Assembly: GCA_020641055.1 (NCBI GenBank)
Contig: CP067345.1
Coordinates: 264,001 to 328,000 of the forward strand
Direction: 5' to 3'
From: Clostridioides sp. ES-S-0010-02
Lineage (GTDB): Bacteria > Bacillota > Clostridia > Peptostreptococcales > Peptostreptococcaceae
Length of the DNA stretch: 64,000 bases
The number at the start of each line of letters is the position of its first letter. Position 1 is the first letter of the stretch. Below, one piece after another: positions 39,678-48,997 of the stretch. Made by a program: the position numbers and the translations under genes. Below the pieces are notes generated by a model, which saw only the letters and a program-made list of their open reading frames with translations, searched no databases and was not told the origin of the DNA.

Positions 39678-40511
39678 ATGAGTGGAAAATTGTACATATG
39701 TCCAACACCAATTGGAAATTTAGAGGATATAACGTATAGGACTTTAAGAATCTTAAAAGAAGTAGATTTAATTGCGGCAGAAGATACAAGACACAGTATA
39801 AAGCTTTTAAATCATTTTGAAATCTCAAAACCTTTGACTAGCTATCATGAGCACAATAAAGATTCAAAAGGCGATTATTTAATCAATAAATTAATTGATG
39901 GAGAAAACATAGCTTTAATAAGTGACGCAGGTATGCCTGGTATATCTGACCCAGGAGAAGAGATAATAAGACAGTCCATACAAAATAATATAGAGATAGA
40001 AGTATTACCAGGAGCAACAGCATTTGTAACAGCGTTGGTTGGCTCTGGTATGGATACACATAAATTTGTTTTTGAAGGTTTTTTGGATAGAGATAAAAAA
40101 GTTAGAAGACAACAGCTAGAAGAAATAAAAGAGGAAAGCAGAACTATAATTTTTTATGAATCACCACATAGATTGAAGGATACACTAAAAGATATGCTTA
40201 AAATTCTTGGAAATAGAAAAATTTCTGTAAATAGAGAGCTCACAAAAAAATATCAAGAGATAATAAGAGAAGATATAGAAACTGTTATAAAAATATTTGA
40301 AGAAAACGAAGTAAGAGGAGAGTTTGTATTAATAGTAGAAGGTTTCTATGGTGAAAAATCAGAAAAAAGAGATTATGATGCTCTTACAGATAGAGAATAT
40401 GTTTTAAAGTTAATTGAAAGTGGTATGAACAAAAAAGATGCAATAAAAGTAGTTTGTAAAGATAGAAAATTAAAAAAGGATATTGTTTATAAACAAGTTC
40501 TGGATTTATAA
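39678..40511 (+). CDS. rsmI: 16S rRNA (cytidine-2'-O) methyltransferase
   Basis: A 277-residue enzyme of the tetrapyrrole-methylase fold that 2'-O-methylates C1402 of 16S rRNA. Features: LYICPTPIGNLEDITYRTL, AAEDTRHS, SDAGMPGISDPGE, LPGATAFVTALVGSGM, and FYESPHRLKDTL. Length is typical. The start ATG follows the preceding TAG directly, and the ribosome binding site (TAGGAGAG) lies inside the preceding gene. An HD-domain gene starts 22 bases downstream. Confidence 0.95.
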   Translation: MSGKLYICPTPIGNLEDITYRTLRILKEVDLIAAEDTRHSIKLLNHFEISKPLTSYHEHNKDSKGDYLINKLIDGENIALISDAGMPGISDPGEEIIRQSIQNNIEIEVLPGATAFVTALVGSGMDTHKFVFEGFLDRDKKVRRQQLEEIKEESRTIIFYESPHRLKDTLKDMLKILGNRKISVNRELTKKYQEIIREDIETVIKIFEENEVRGEFVLIVEGFYGEKSEKRDYDALTDREYVLKLIESGMNKKDAIKVVCKDRKLKKDIVYKQVLDL

Positions 40512-40533
40512 AACCTGAATCTGAGGTGATTTT

Positions 40534-41238
40534 ATGGAAATAGGAAAAATTATAATAGAGAGTTTAAAAAGGAAAGATACACATAAAACGTTTATAGAGT
40601 TGGATAAAAAGAATGAACTAGAAAAAGCAATCCCTAAAGTAAAAGCAATGAAATCTGTAGGAGAATGTAAATATCATATTGTTAACTGTTTTGAACATTC
40701 TATAAATGCATTAAAAGAATTAGAAGTAGTGCTAAATGACAAAGAATTTTTTCCAAATCATTTGAGAGAACATGTGTCAAATTATTTGAATTTATATATT
40801 GATGATGAAATAAATAAGTCACAAGCATTAAAGTTAGGAATCTTTTTACATGATATAGGAAAGCCAGATAGTGTAACTTTAGATGAAACAGGTAGAGTTC
40901 ATTTTACAAATCATGAAAAAATAGGTGCACAAATAGTAAATAATATGGGTACAAATTTAGAGTTATCAATACAGACATATAAACTTATAAGTAAATATGT
41001 AAGATATCATATGACACTTTTATCTTTATATAAGAAAAATGATTTGAGTAAAAAAGAGTTAGCTAATGTATTTAATTTAGTAGATGAAGATACTATAGGT
41101 ATAATATTACTTGGATATGCAGATATAGTATCTACTATAAAATTATTAGGCAAGGATGAAGAAGTAGGTGTATTAAAGACCTATATGGAATATATTCTAA
41201 CAAATTACTTATATAAGAGTAATTATACAAATGTATAA
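40534..41238 (+). CDS. HD-domain phosphohydrolase-like protein
   Basis: A 234-residue cytoplasmic protein with a conserved HD set: NCFEHSINAL, FLHDIGKPDS with the HD metal pair, FTNHEKIGAQI, and ISKYVRYHM. This resembles the HD domain found at the C-terminus of some tRNA nucleotidyltransferases, but no nucleotidyltransferase domain is present. HD proteins usually hydrolyse phosphate esters in nucleotides or RNA 2',3'-cyclic phosphates. Start: ATG with GAGGTG. It is the last gene of the ORF row beginning with trmN6, with a hairpin terminator about 75 bases downstream. The substrate is unknown. Confidence 0.82.
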   Translation: MEIGKIIIESLKRKDTHKTFIELDKKNELEKAIPKVKAMKSVGECKYHIVNCFEHSINALKELEVVLNDKEFFPNHLREHVSNYLNLYIDDEINKSQALKLGIFLHDIGKPDSVTLDETGRVHFTNHEKIGAQIVNNMGTNLELSIQTYKLISKYVRYHMTLLSLYKKNDLSKKELANVFNLVDEDTIGIILLGYADIVSTIKLLGKDEEVGVLKTYMEYILTNYLYKSNYTNV

Positions 41239-41312
41239 AGTTAGTTAATATAATTTAAGACTTATACAATTGATTTAAATTTAAAATATACAAATTTTAA
41301 AAACCTAAAAGA

Positions 41313-41352
41313 AGTTGTCTTTAATAGAATTAAAAAAGACAACTTTTTTTAC
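41313..41352. terminator. Bidirectional terminator between the HD gene and lrp
   Basis: AAGTTGTCTTT pairs with AAAGACAACTT around about 12 bases, followed by T residues; an A-run precedes it. It lies between converging genes and probably serves both. Confidence 0.75.
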
Positions 41353-41424
41353 ATCAAAACTTAAAATTTTATTAAAAATATTTAATGGTGTATTAGCGAA
41401 TAAACCATTAATGTTCAATTTATC

Positions 41425-41853
41425 TTACAATATTGATTTTGCTTGTATCGGTGTTGATAATATAACAGATGTCTTGGTAGAACCTATTTTCTTTATAGTA
41501 TCAATCACGTTTTCTAATTCATACATATCTTTTACAATAACTTTTAAAAGTAAGCAATCATCACCTGTTATGTGGTGACATTCTACAATTCTAGGGTCCT
41601 TTCCAGCAGACTCAATGAATTCTGTATATCCATTACTTGGAAGAGATATGTGAATAAACGCTTTTATAACTCTACCTAATGAATCTGGATTAACAATTGC
41701 TTTATATCCTTCTATAACACCAGATTCTTCTAATCTCTTGACTCTTTCTGAAACTGCAGGAGAAGTTAAACCAACTATTTTTCCTAAGTCCTTCATAGAA
41801 ATTCTCCCATCATCCTGTAAAATTTCTATGATTCTGTAATCTGTAACATCCAT
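41425..41853 (-). CDS. Lrp/AsnC family transcriptional regulator
   Basis: A 142-residue regulator. A helix-turn-helix at about residues 4-60 (IIEILQDDGRISMKDLGKIV, LTSPAVSERVKRLEESGVI) leads to a RAM/ligand domain (about 65-140) with HISLPSNGYTEF, GKDPRIVECHHITGDDCLLL and a C-terminal VILSTPI. Such proteins sense amino acids. The start is ATG at 41853, with AAGGGGG about 12 bases upstream. It converges on the HD gene and is downstream of pncB by 37 bases, so both may be cotranscribed on the minus strand. The ligand is not known. Confidence 0.88.
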   Translation of the reverse strand: MDVTDYRIIEILQDDGRISMKDLGKIVGLTSPAVSERVKRLEESGVIEGYKAIVNPDSLGRVIKAFIHISLPSNGYTEFIESAGKDPRIVECHHITGDDCLLLKVIVKDMYELENVIDTIKKIGSTKTSVILSTPIQAKSIL

Positions 41854-41890
41854 AAATAAACAGTCCCCCTTAAATAAAAATAATTAATGC

Positions 41891-43321
41891 CTATAAAACT
41901 TTTTTAGAATCTATCATTTTTGTTTTTAAATACCAAAGATCTCTAGATAAATCAACCTTGTAAATGTGTGGATTCGAAAGTCTTTTGTATTGTTCCCAGA
42001 TAGTACTTAATTCATATTGTACATGATTTCTTATTTCAAGAACAGGTTTTTTATTATATTTGCATATTCCTTTTATATACAATGGCTTAAGAAGCTCTTT
42101 AACTTTATAATTTGTAAACGTCTTCGTTTTCCATGTATATGTAGGATGGAAGATTTCTAAAGGTTTAGATTCATCTATAACTTCATCATGTAACATAATT
42201 AAATCTGCCTCTGCTTTATTGTCCTCGTTATATATTCTTATAACTTTCTTGTAACCAGGATTATTTATTTTTTCTGGATTTTCAGAAATCTTTATCTTAG
42301 GCTCAAGCGTTCCTTTTTCACAAGATGCAGCTAATTTGTAAACTCCTCCAAGAGAAGGTGAATCGAAAGATGTAATGAGTTTCGTACCTACTCCCCATGA
42401 ATTTATAGTAGCTCCTTCTGCCTTAAGTGATGTTATAGTGTATTCATCAAGGTCATTAGATGCAGTTATACTAATATCTGAAAAACCAGCACTATCGAGT
42501 TGTTTCTTTGCTTCTTTAGATAGATAAGCTAAATCTCCAGAGTCTAGTCTTATACCCATAGGTTTGTATCCTTTTTCAGAAATATTTTTGAAGACTTTTA
42601 TTGCGTTAGGTACACCACTATTTAATACATCATAAGTATCCACAAGTAGTAGGCATTTATCTGGATAAACATCAGCATATGCTTGGAATGCTTCAAGCTC
42701 AGTATCAAATTTTTGTACCCAACTATGAGCATGTGTACCAATTATAGGAACATCAAACATCTTTCCAGCTAATACGTTTGCAGTTCCAGAACAGCCACCA
42801 ATTACAGCAGCTCTAGCTCCATATATACCTGCATCTGGACCTTGTGCACGACGTAATCCAAATTCAAGTACAGTATCTCCTTGAGCTGCAAAGCAAACTC
42901 TAGATGCTTTCGTAGCAATAAGAGATTGAAAATTGACTATTGTCAACAATGCTGTTTCAATAAGTTGAGCTTGATACAAGGGTGCTTTAACAGTAATCAA
43001 TGGCTCATTAGGGAACATTATAGTCCCTTCTTCAACAGCATAAATATCTCCTGTAAACTTAAACTCTTTCAAAAATTTTAAAAACTTGTCAGAAAATAAA
43101 TTTAAGCTTTTTAAGTACTCCAAATCTTCATCTGAAAAATGAAGGTTATCTATGTATTCAACAACCTGATCAATACCACAAACTATAGTATACCCTCCAT
43201 CACAAGCGTTTTTTCTAAAAAACATATCGAATACAACAATGTCTTCGTGAATATTTTTTTCAAAATAGCCATTTAACATAGTAAGCTGATATAAATCAGT
43301 AAGAAGTGTTAGATTTCTCAT
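41891..43321 (-). CDS. pncB: Nicotinate phosphoribosyltransferase
   Basis: A 476-residue enzyme joining nicotinate with PRPP in the Preiss-Handler route of NAD salvage. Features: LLTDLYQLTMLNGYF at the N-terminus, GTHAHSWVQKF with the phosphorylatable His, LLVDTYDVLNSG, RLDSGDLAYLSKEA with substrate contacts, and GVGTKLITS. It matches the type found in Firmicutes. The start is ATG at 43321 with AAGGAG. It is followed by the lrp gene; that regulator may control it, but nothing in the sequence proves it. Confidence 0.93.
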   Translation of the reverse strand: MRNLTLLTDLYQLTMLNGYFEKNIHEDIVVFDMFFRKNACDGGYTIVCGIDQVVEYIDNLHFSDEDLEYLKSLNLFSDKFLKFLKEFKFTGDIYAVEEGTIMFPNEPLITVKAPLYQAQLIETALLTIVNFQSLIATKASRVCFAAQGDTVLEFGLRRAQGPDAGIYGARAAVIGGCSGTANVLAGKMFDVPIIGTHAHSWVQKFDTELEAFQAYADVYPDKCLLLVDTYDVLNSGVPNAIKVFKNISEKGYKPMGIRLDSGDLAYLSKEAKKQLDSAGFSDISITASNDLDEYTITSLKAEGATINSWGVGTKLITSFDSPSLGGVYKLAASCEKGTLEPKIKISENPEKINNPGYKKVIRIYNEDNKAEADLIMLHDEVIDESKPLEIFHPTYTWKTKTFTNYKVKELLKPLYIKGICKYNKKPVLEIRNHVQYELSTIWEQYKRLSNPHIYKVDLSRDLWYLKTKMIDSKKVL

Positions 43322-43452
43322 TATTTCTCTCCTTAATTATTATTAAATATTAAAAATTATAAAAACTCCCACACTTATACTAAAACATAATATAGTACAA
43401 CTTTCAAGTATAAAGTATTACCTAACTATCATAAAATTATTTAAAGAGGAGG

Positions 43453-44037
43453 TTGATTATAATAGGAAAAATATGGTTTTACATGGTATCAATAGGAATA
43501 ATAGGAAGTTTGATTTCTAAAAATATGGGAGAATTAAATAAAGTTATATTGAGTGAAACATCAAAAGGTATAGAATTTGCAATAAGTCTAGCTGGTATTA
43601 TGGCACTCTGGATGGGTATAATGAATATTGCAAAAGAGTCAGGCTTGATTGAAAAAATAGGTCAGAAATTAAATCCTATAATGAGAAGATTGTTTCCTTC
43701 TATTCCAAAAGGTCACAAAGCAATGTCTTATATAGTTATGAATATTGCCTTGAACATGTTGGGTGCTGGTAATGGTGCAACAGCATTTGGCTTAAAAGCA
43801 ATGAGTGAGCTTCAGACTTTAAATAACAAAAAAGATACAGCTACCAATGATATGATTATGTTTATGGTAATAAACATATCATCTATACAGATAATTCCAT
43901 TTACTATAATTAAATTAAGAATGGATATGGGAGCTCAAAACCCAAGTGAAATAATTTTTACAACTTTATTTGCAACCATAATATCTACAGCAATAGCAAT
44001 AATAACATGTAAATTTTTTCAAAGAAGATATAGATAA
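43453..44037 (+). CDS. spmA: Spore maturation protein A
   Basis: A 194-residue or slightly shorter membrane protein of the nucleoside-recognition (Gate) family, needed with SpmB for spore core dehydration. Motifs: MALWMGIMNIAKESGLIEKI, RLFPSIPKGHKAMSYI, MNIALNMLGAGNGATAFGLKAM. Odd start: GAGGAGG (43446-43452) abuts TTG at 43453, leaving no spacing. In-frame ATA codons at 43459 and 43462 have normal spacing, and the first ATG is at residue 10. The homologous N-terminus supports a start within the first four codons. spmB begins 15 bases downstream. Confidence 0.88.
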   Translation: MIIIGKIWFYMVSIGIIGSLISKNMGELNKVILSETSKGIEFAISLAGIMALWMGIMNIAKESGLIEKIGQKLNPIMRRLFPSIPKGHKAMSYIVMNIALNMLGAGNGATAFGLKAMSELQTLNNKKDTATNDMIMFMVINISSIQIIPFTIIKLRMDMGAQNPSEIIFTTLFATIISTAIAIITCKFFQRRYR

Positions 44038-44052
44038 AGGGGATGTAGATAT

Positions 44053-44574
44053 ATGGAAGTATTTTCAAACTTACTTATACCAGTAATAATTTTGTACATA
44101 GTAGTTTATGGTAAATATAAAAAAATAGATGTATATGATAGTTTTGTAAAAGGAGCAATTGATGGTTTAAAGGCTGCATGGGATATTTTACCTTATATAA
44201 TAGGTATATTTTTAGCAATAGGAATATTTAAAACTGGTAAAGGCCTTGATATGTTAGAATGGTTATTTACACCAATAGCAAATATGATGAGTATACCAAA
44301 AGAATTAATAGGTTTAATAAGTGTAAAACCTTTATCTGGAAGTGGTGCCTTGGGAATGTATAGCGAACTTGCACATAGAGTTGGAATAGGCAGTTTAGTA
44401 GAAAAAATGGGTGCTACAATTGTAGGCTCTTCTGAGACTATTTTTTATACAATGGCAATCTATTATGGGAGTTTAAAGATAAAAAATACTAGACATACAT
44501 TGTCATGCGCTATGATTAGTCATGTTGCAGGAGTTATAGCAGCAGTTTTTATTTGCTATGTAATATTTGTATAA
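44053..44574 (+). CDS. spmB: Spore maturation protein B
   Basis: A 173-residue membrane protein, partner of SpmA. Typical features: PVIILYIVVYGKYKKIDVYDS, GAIDGLKAAWDILPYIIGIF, ISVKPLSGSGALGMY, and VGSSETIFYTMAIYYGS. Both proteins belong to the Gate-domain family and are needed for spore heat resistance. Start: ATG with AAAGGGG, 15 bases after spmA. The operon ends just before the metG leader promoter. No terminator could be identified in the five bases available. Confidence 0.92.
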   Translation: MEVFSNLLIPVIILYIVVYGKYKKIDVYDSFVKGAIDGLKAAWDILPYIIGIFLAIGIFKTGKGLDMLEWLFTPIANMMSIPKELIGLISVKPLSGSGALGMYSELAHRVGIGSLVEKMGATIVGSSETIFYTMAIYYGSLKIKNTRHTLSCAMISHVAGVIAAVFICYVIFV

Positions 44575-44578
44575 TTTG

Positions 44579-44606
44579 TTGACAATGTGGGAAAAATTTT
44601 ATAATA
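44579..44606 (+). promoter_or_regulatory. Promoter of the metG T-box leader
   Basis: TTGACA at 44579-44584 and TATAAT at 44600-44605 (15-base spacer) or TAATAT at 44602-44607 (17 bases). It begins five bases after the spmB stop. Confidence 0.55.
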
Positions 44607-44639
44607 TAGTGATTATATAGAAATAAATTGTAATATGAA

Positions 44640-44918
44640 TTATAAGCTATGAAAAGAAGAGTAGATAAGGATTTTTTCTATCAGAGAGCTAGGTTAGGTG
44701 AAAGCTAGTGTAAAAAGATTTATTGAAGATGGTCTTGGAGCTTTTTATCTGAGCATATATGCTAGGGTAAAACGGTTGGGCACGTTATAGTCTACTAAGG
44801 TATCTATAAAGTTAATTTCTACATTTCATGTGAAACATAATCGTTATAGATGAATTAGGGTGGTACCGTGAATAATCTCGCCCCTATGTTAAATCATAGG
44901 AGGCGATTTTTTATTATT
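44640..44918 (+). ncRNA. T-box riboswitch upstream of metG
   Basis: A T-box leader. The T-box sequence AATTAGGGTGGTACCGTG is at 44853-44870. Stem I elements include AGAGAGCTAGGTTAGGTG and CTTGGAGC. The factor-independent terminator is TCGCCCCTATG with CATAGGAGGCGA, followed by TTTTTTATT (44878-44916). The antiterminator would form with the T-box and the left terminator arm when uncharged tRNA binds. An AUG at 44759-44761 lies near the 3' side of stem I, suiting a methionine specifier, but I did not resolve the specifier loop. The downstream gene makes tRNA-Met specificity probable. Confidence 0.93.
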
Positions 44919-44970
44919 TTAAATGAAATATATATAATTATGAACGATAAAAAATTAGGAGGTAAGTAAT

Positions 44971-46908
44971 ATGAGCAAACCGAGTTTTTATGTAACAACA
45001 CCAATATACTATCCAAGTGGAGGATTACACATAGGTCATACTTACTCAACAGTAGCTGCAGATACAATAGCTAGATTTAAACGTTTCTGTGGATATGATG
45101 TAAAGTTTTTGACAGGAACAGATGAACATGGTGAAAAAATACAAAAGAAAGCAATAGAACAAGGAATGTCAGAAATAGAATACCTTGATGGAATGATAAA
45201 AGATATAAAAGCATTATGGAATACTATGGATATATCTTATGACGATTTTATAAGAACAACAGAAAAAAGACATACAGATATAATACAAAAAATATTTACT
45301 AAGTTATATGAACAAGGTGATATATACAAAGGAGAGTATGAAGGTAGATATTGTACTCCTTGTGAGAGTTTCTGGACAGAATCACAGCTATTAGAAGGAA
45401 ACAAATGTCCTGATTGTGGAAGAGAAACATACTTAGTAAAAGAAGAATCTTATTTCTTTAGACTATCTAAATATGAAGATAGATTAAAAGAGTTATTTAA
45501 AGACGATAGTTTCTGTTTCCCAGCTGCTAGAAAAAATGAAATGGTGGCAAATTTCTTAGATAAAGGGCTAGAAGATTTAAGTGTAACAAGAACAACTTTT
45601 GACTGGGGAATAAAAGTTCCTTTTGATGAAAAGCATGTAATTTATGTATGGGTAGATGCTTTATGTAACTATATAACAGCATTAGGATATATGACAGATA
45701 ATGATGAAGAATTTAAAAAATATTGGCCTGCAAATGTTCAAATAGTAGGTAAAGAGATAGTGAGATTCCATACAATAATATGGCCAGCACTTTTAATGGC
45801 TTTAGGTTTAGAAGTTCCAAAACAAGTATTTGGTCATGGATGGATATTGTTTGCTGATGATAAAATGAGTAAATCAAAGGGTAATGTTGTTTATCCAGAG
45901 CCAATAATAGAAAGATATGGAATAGATACTCTTAAATATTTCTTATTAAGAGAGTTTGCATTTGGTCAAGATGGAAGTTATACTCATAGAAATTTTGTAA
46001 CAAGAATAAATTATGACCTAGCAAATGATTTAGGAAACTTAGTAAGTAGAACTGTAGCAATGGTTGAAAAATACAACGGTGGTATAATACCAACAGTAAA
46101 AACTTCAACTGATTTTGATGCTGATTTAAAAGAGCAAGCTGTATCAACTAGAGAAAATTTTGAGGCTGAAATGGATAAAATGCAATTCCATGAAGCATTA
46201 GAGAGTGTATGGAAACTAGTTAGAAGAACTAATAAATATATAGATGAGACTATGCCTTGGGTACTTGCTAAAGATGAAAGTAAAAAAGATGAATTAGATA
46301 CAGTTTTATATAATTTATGTGAATCTATAAGAATAATTGCAACACTAATAAATCCTATAATGAATGAAACTGCTAATAAGATATATGCACATATAGGAAT
46401 AAAAGGTAAAGATGATATAACTACATGGGAAAGCACAAAGACATTTGGTCTTATTGGAGAAAATGTAAAAGTGTTTAAAGGCGAACCTTTATTCCCAAGA
46501 CTAGATGTAGAAAAAGAAATAGAAGAATTAACTAAAATGTTTTCTGGGAAACCTCCAGTAGAAGAAAAACCTTTAGAGCATAAAGAAGAAATTACTATTG
46601 ATGATTTGGATAAAATAGAGCTTAGAGTAGGAAAAATAATAAGTTGTGAAAAGCATCCAAAAGCAAATAAATTATTAGTATCACAAGTTAAGATTGGACC
46701 AGAAACAAGACAAATAGTGTCTGGAATAGCTGAATACTATAAACCAGAAGATTTAGTTGGTAAAGAGGTTACAGTGGTATGTAACTTAAAACCAGTTAAG
46801 TTAAGAGGTGTAGAATCTCAAGGGATGATATTAGCAGCAGGATATGATGGTGACCCTTATGTTCTACCATTTACACAAGGTGCCAAGGATGGATGCGAGG
46901 TTCGCTAA
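44971..46908 (+). CDS. metG: Methionyl-tRNA synthetase
   Basis: A 645-residue class I synthetase. HIGH is at residues 20-23 (GGLHIGHT), KMSKS at 298-302. The zinc knuckle has C128, C131, C146 and C149. After the anticodon-binding helices, a C-terminal EMAP-II/Trbp111-like tRNA-binding domain is present (about 540-645: [45 protein letters not shown]). Start: ATG with AGGAGG. Expression is governed by the preceding T-box. tatD follows 29 bases later. Confidence 0.96.
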   Translation: MSKPSFYVTTPIYYPSGGLHIGHTYSTVAADTIARFKRFCGYDVKFLTGTDEHGEKIQKKAIEQGMSEIEYLDGMIKDIKALWNTMDISYDDFIRTTEKRHTDIIQKIFTKLYEQGDIYKGEYEGRYCTPCESFWTESQLLEGNKCPDCGRETYLVKEESYFFRLSKYEDRLKELFKDDSFCFPAARKNEMVANFLDKGLEDLSVTRTTFDWGIKVPFDEKHVIYVWVDALCNYITALGYMTDNDEEFKKYWPANVQIVGKEIVRFHTIIWPALLMALGLEVPKQVFGHGWILFADDKMSKSKGNVVYPEPIIERYGIDTLKYFLLREFAFGQDGSYTHRNFVTRINYDLANDLGNLVSRTVAMVEKYNGGIIPTVKTSTDFDADLKEQAVSTRENFEAEMDKMQFHEALESVWKLVRRTNKYIDETMPWVLAKDESKKDELDTVLYNLCESIRIIATLINPIMNETANKIYAHIGIKGKDDITTWESTKTFGLIGENVKVFKGEPLFPRLDVEKEIEELTKMFSGKPPVEEKPLEHKEEITIDDLDKIELRVGKIISCEKHPKANKLLVSQVKIGPETRQIVSGIAEYYKPEDLVGKEVTVVCNLKPVKLRGVESQGMILAAGYDGDPYVLPFTQGAKDGCEVR

Positions 46909-46937
46909 TAGGCAATTAAACAGTAAGGAGATAAAAA

Positions 46938-47708
46938 ATGTTATTTGACTCACATGCACATTTAAATGATGAAAGTTTTGATGAAGATAGAGATGAACTT
47001 ATTGGTTCATTAAAAGAAAAAGGTGTAGATCTGGTTGTAAATCCAGGAGCAGATATAGAAACTTCTATAACAGCAATTGAACTATCAAAAAAATATGACT
47101 TTATATATTCGGCAGTTGGGGTACATCCACATGATGTATCAAAACTAGATGATACAGCAATAGACACTCTAAGAAGACTTGCAACTGAAAATGAAAAGGT
47201 TGTGGCTATAGGAGAGATTGGGTTAGATTATTATTATGATTATTCTCCAAGAGAAGAGCAAAAAGAGTGGTTTAAGAAACAAATTGAACTAGCTAATGAG
47301 TTAAAGCTTCCAATAATAATACATGATAGAGATGCACATGCGGATACTTTTGAGATAATAAAAAACACTAAGAGTCCTGAAATAGGTTGTGTGCTTCATT
47401 GTTATAGTGGTAATGTGGAATTAGCTAGAGAATATGTTAAAATGGGATGCTATATATCAATTCCAGGAACAGTTACTTTTAAAAATAATAAAAAAACTAG
47501 AGAAGTTGTAAGAGAGATACCTCTAGAAAGACTGTTTATAGAAACTGATTCACCATATATGTCACCAGAACCACATAGAGGAAAGAGAAATAATCCTTCT
47601 CAAGTAGCTTTTGTTGCAGATAAAATAGCTCAAGAAAAAGGAATATCTTATGAGGAAGTGTGTAAAATTACTAAAGAAAATGCGAAGAAGTTCTTTAATA
47701 TAAAATAA
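46938..47708 (+). CDS. tatD: TatD family metal-dependent deoxyribonuclease
   Basis: A 256-residue TIM-barrel hydrolase of the TatD family. Metal ligands: DSHAHL, IGEIGLDYYYD, IIHDRDAH, VLHCYSG, and IETDSPYMSPEPHRG. E. coli TatD is a 3'-5' exonuclease. The usual neighbour order metS-tatD (yabD)-rnmV-ksgA is broken here by the phosphonate operon. Start: ATG with AAGGAG. A strong terminator follows, so metG-tatD is one unit. Confidence 0.93.
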   Translation: MLFDSHAHLNDESFDEDRDELIGSLKEKGVDLVVNPGADIETSITAIELSKKYDFIYSAVGVHPHDVSKLDDTAIDTLRRLATENEKVVAIGEIGLDYYYDYSPREEQKEWFKKQIELANELKLPIIIHDRDAHADTFEIIKNTKSPEIGCVLHCYSGNVELAREYVKMGCYISIPGTVTFKNNKKTREVVREIPLERLFIETDSPYMSPEPHRGKRNNPSQVAFVADKIAQEKGISYEEVCKITKENAKKFFNIK

Positions 47709-47762
47709 GTAAATTAAAAATAAAATTTACAATTATACAAAAATAATAGTTATAAATATAGA

Positions 47763-47801
47763 AAAAGCATACCATTCAGTTTGAATGGTATGCTTTTTTT
47801 A
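47763..47801 (+). terminator. Terminator after tatD
   Basis: A 16-17-base perfect stem beginning AAAAGCATACCATTCA with a 3-base loop, followed by seven T residues. It separates metG-tatD from the phn operon. Confidence 0.92.
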
Positions 47802-47843
47802 TTTGTAATATTATAATTTTTTATTAGTTTTACAACATACTTC

Positions 47844-47912
47844 TTAACATTGTTAAAAAAGAATTTACAAGATATTCACTAGAATTAACTCAAACATAAT
47901 ATCCATTTAACT
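47844..47912 (+). promoter_or_regulatory. Pho-box-like hexamer array upstream of the phn operon
   Basis: Direct repeats of TTNACA-like hexamers: TTAAAA (47853), TTTACA (47864), TTCACT (47875), TTAACT (47885) and TTAACT (47907), spaced 11, 11, 10 and 22 bases. An extra TTAACA lies at 47844. PhoP of Firmicutes binds such TT(A/T/C)ACA repeats at about 11-base period. A -10-like TATTAT (47922) follows without a good -35, as expected for an activated promoter. The match is by eye. Confidence 0.5.
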
Positions 47913-47973
47913 TAGATTGTATATTATATTCTTAGAAATAAGTAAATAAAGGAAAGATTAAGGAGGCAAAATT

Positions 47974-48405
47974 TTGCATACAGTTGATAGTACTAAGATA
48001 TTGATAAATATGAACTATGAGAAATTAGAGCAAATATATTTAATGATAAAAAATACATCAAGCATTTCTATAATTAAAGCCCCTAGCTTAGCTACAGTGA
48101 TGGTGAGAGCCAACGAAAGTGTAAAAAATACTACATTTAATTTAGGAGAAATACTAGTTACAGAGTGTAGTGTTAAGGTAGATGAAAGCTTAGGTTATGG
48201 TATAGTTGCAGAAAATAATGAAAAAAAAGTTATTTGCTTGGCAACTATAGATGCAGTTTTACATAGCAATAATAATAAATTTGATGAATTAAAGAACTAC
48301 ATAAATAAAAGTATCTGTGAAGAAAGTTTAAGATATGAGCAAGAACTTATTAATGAATTTAGTTTAATTAATAAAACAAAAGTCCAATTCAATACTATGG
48401 ATTAA
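47974..48405 (+). CDS. phnG: Phosphonate C-P lyase subunit PhnG
   Basis: A 143-residue PhnG. It forms the core complex PhnGHIJ, which attaches phosphonate to the ribose of ATP (PhnI with G, H, L) and splits the C-P bond (PhnJ). Features: SLATVMVRANESVKNTTFNLGEILVTEC and LGYGIVAENN are PhnG hallmarks. The start is TTG at 47974, seven bases after AAGGAGG; no ATG is available upstream. It is the first gene of a row of phn genes with tiny gaps. The Pho-box-like array lies 60-130 bases upstream. Confidence 0.93.
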   Translation: MHTVDSTKILINMNYEKLEQIYLMIKNTSSISIIKAPSLATVMVRANESVKNTTFNLGEILVTECSVKVDESLGYGIVAENNEKKVICLATIDAVLHSNNNKFDELKNYINKSICEESLRYEQELINEFSLINKTKVQFNTMD

Positions 48406-48419
48406 GTAGGAGGAGAATC

Positions 48420-48995
48420 ATGGTAAGTTACACGCAAGAAATATATAGAAAGTTGCTAGATAGTGCTTCATTTCCTGGGAAATTAAATAACATCAATAAT
48501 ATAAATATAGAAAATAATACAAAATTATCAAATGGAGCAATTGGTATAGCAATTACTTTATTAGACCAAGAAGTTACCTTCTATATAGAAAACTGTACTA
48601 AAGAAGATATAAAAAATATAAGAGCGCTGACAATGTCAAACCAAGTAAATTACAATAAATCAGATTATCTGTTTTTAGATATTAATTCAGAATTAGATAT
48701 ACTACAAATTAAAATAGGTTCTTTTGAATATCCTGATGAAAGTACAACTATAATACACCAAGTAAATGAACTATCAACAGATTATAAAGATAAATTCATA
48801 AGACTTTATTTAAGTGGTCCTGGTATAAAATCTAAAAAGAATTTATATATAGATGGAGTTAAACAAGAATTCTTAGAAAGATTACTTATGATAAATAAAG
48901 ACTATCCGACAGGGTCAGATTTGATTTTAATAGATAACAAAGGAGAACTTGCATTTATACCAAGGTCATCAAAATTAAGTTGGGAGGTATTATAA
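48420..48995 (+). CDS. phnH: Phosphonate C-P lyase subunit PhnH
   Basis: A 191-residue PhnH, a PLP-transferase-like fold without cofactor that is part of the C-P lyase core. The characteristic elements DSASFPGKLNNI, AIGIAITLLDQEVTFYI, IKIGSFEYPDESTTII, LSGPGIKSKKNLYIDG and NKDYPTGSDLILID match the family. Start: ATG with AGGAGGAG, 14 bases after phnG. phnI begins two bases after its stop. Confidence 0.93.
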   Translation: MVSYTQEIYRKLLDSASFPGKLNNINNINIENNTKLSNGAIGIAITLLDQEVTFYIENCTKEDIKNIRALTMSNQVNYNKSDYLFLDINSELDILQIKIGSFEYPDESTTIIHQVNELSTDYKDKFIRLYLSGPGIKSKKNLYIDGVKQEFLERLLMINKDYPTGSDLILIDNKGELAFIPRSSKLSWEVL

Positions 48996-48997
48996 TA

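Noticed and set aside
41315-41578. An 87-codon plus-strand frame at the 3' end of lrp
   Set aside because: Antisense to the conserved RAM domain of the Lrp regulator and overlapping a terminator.
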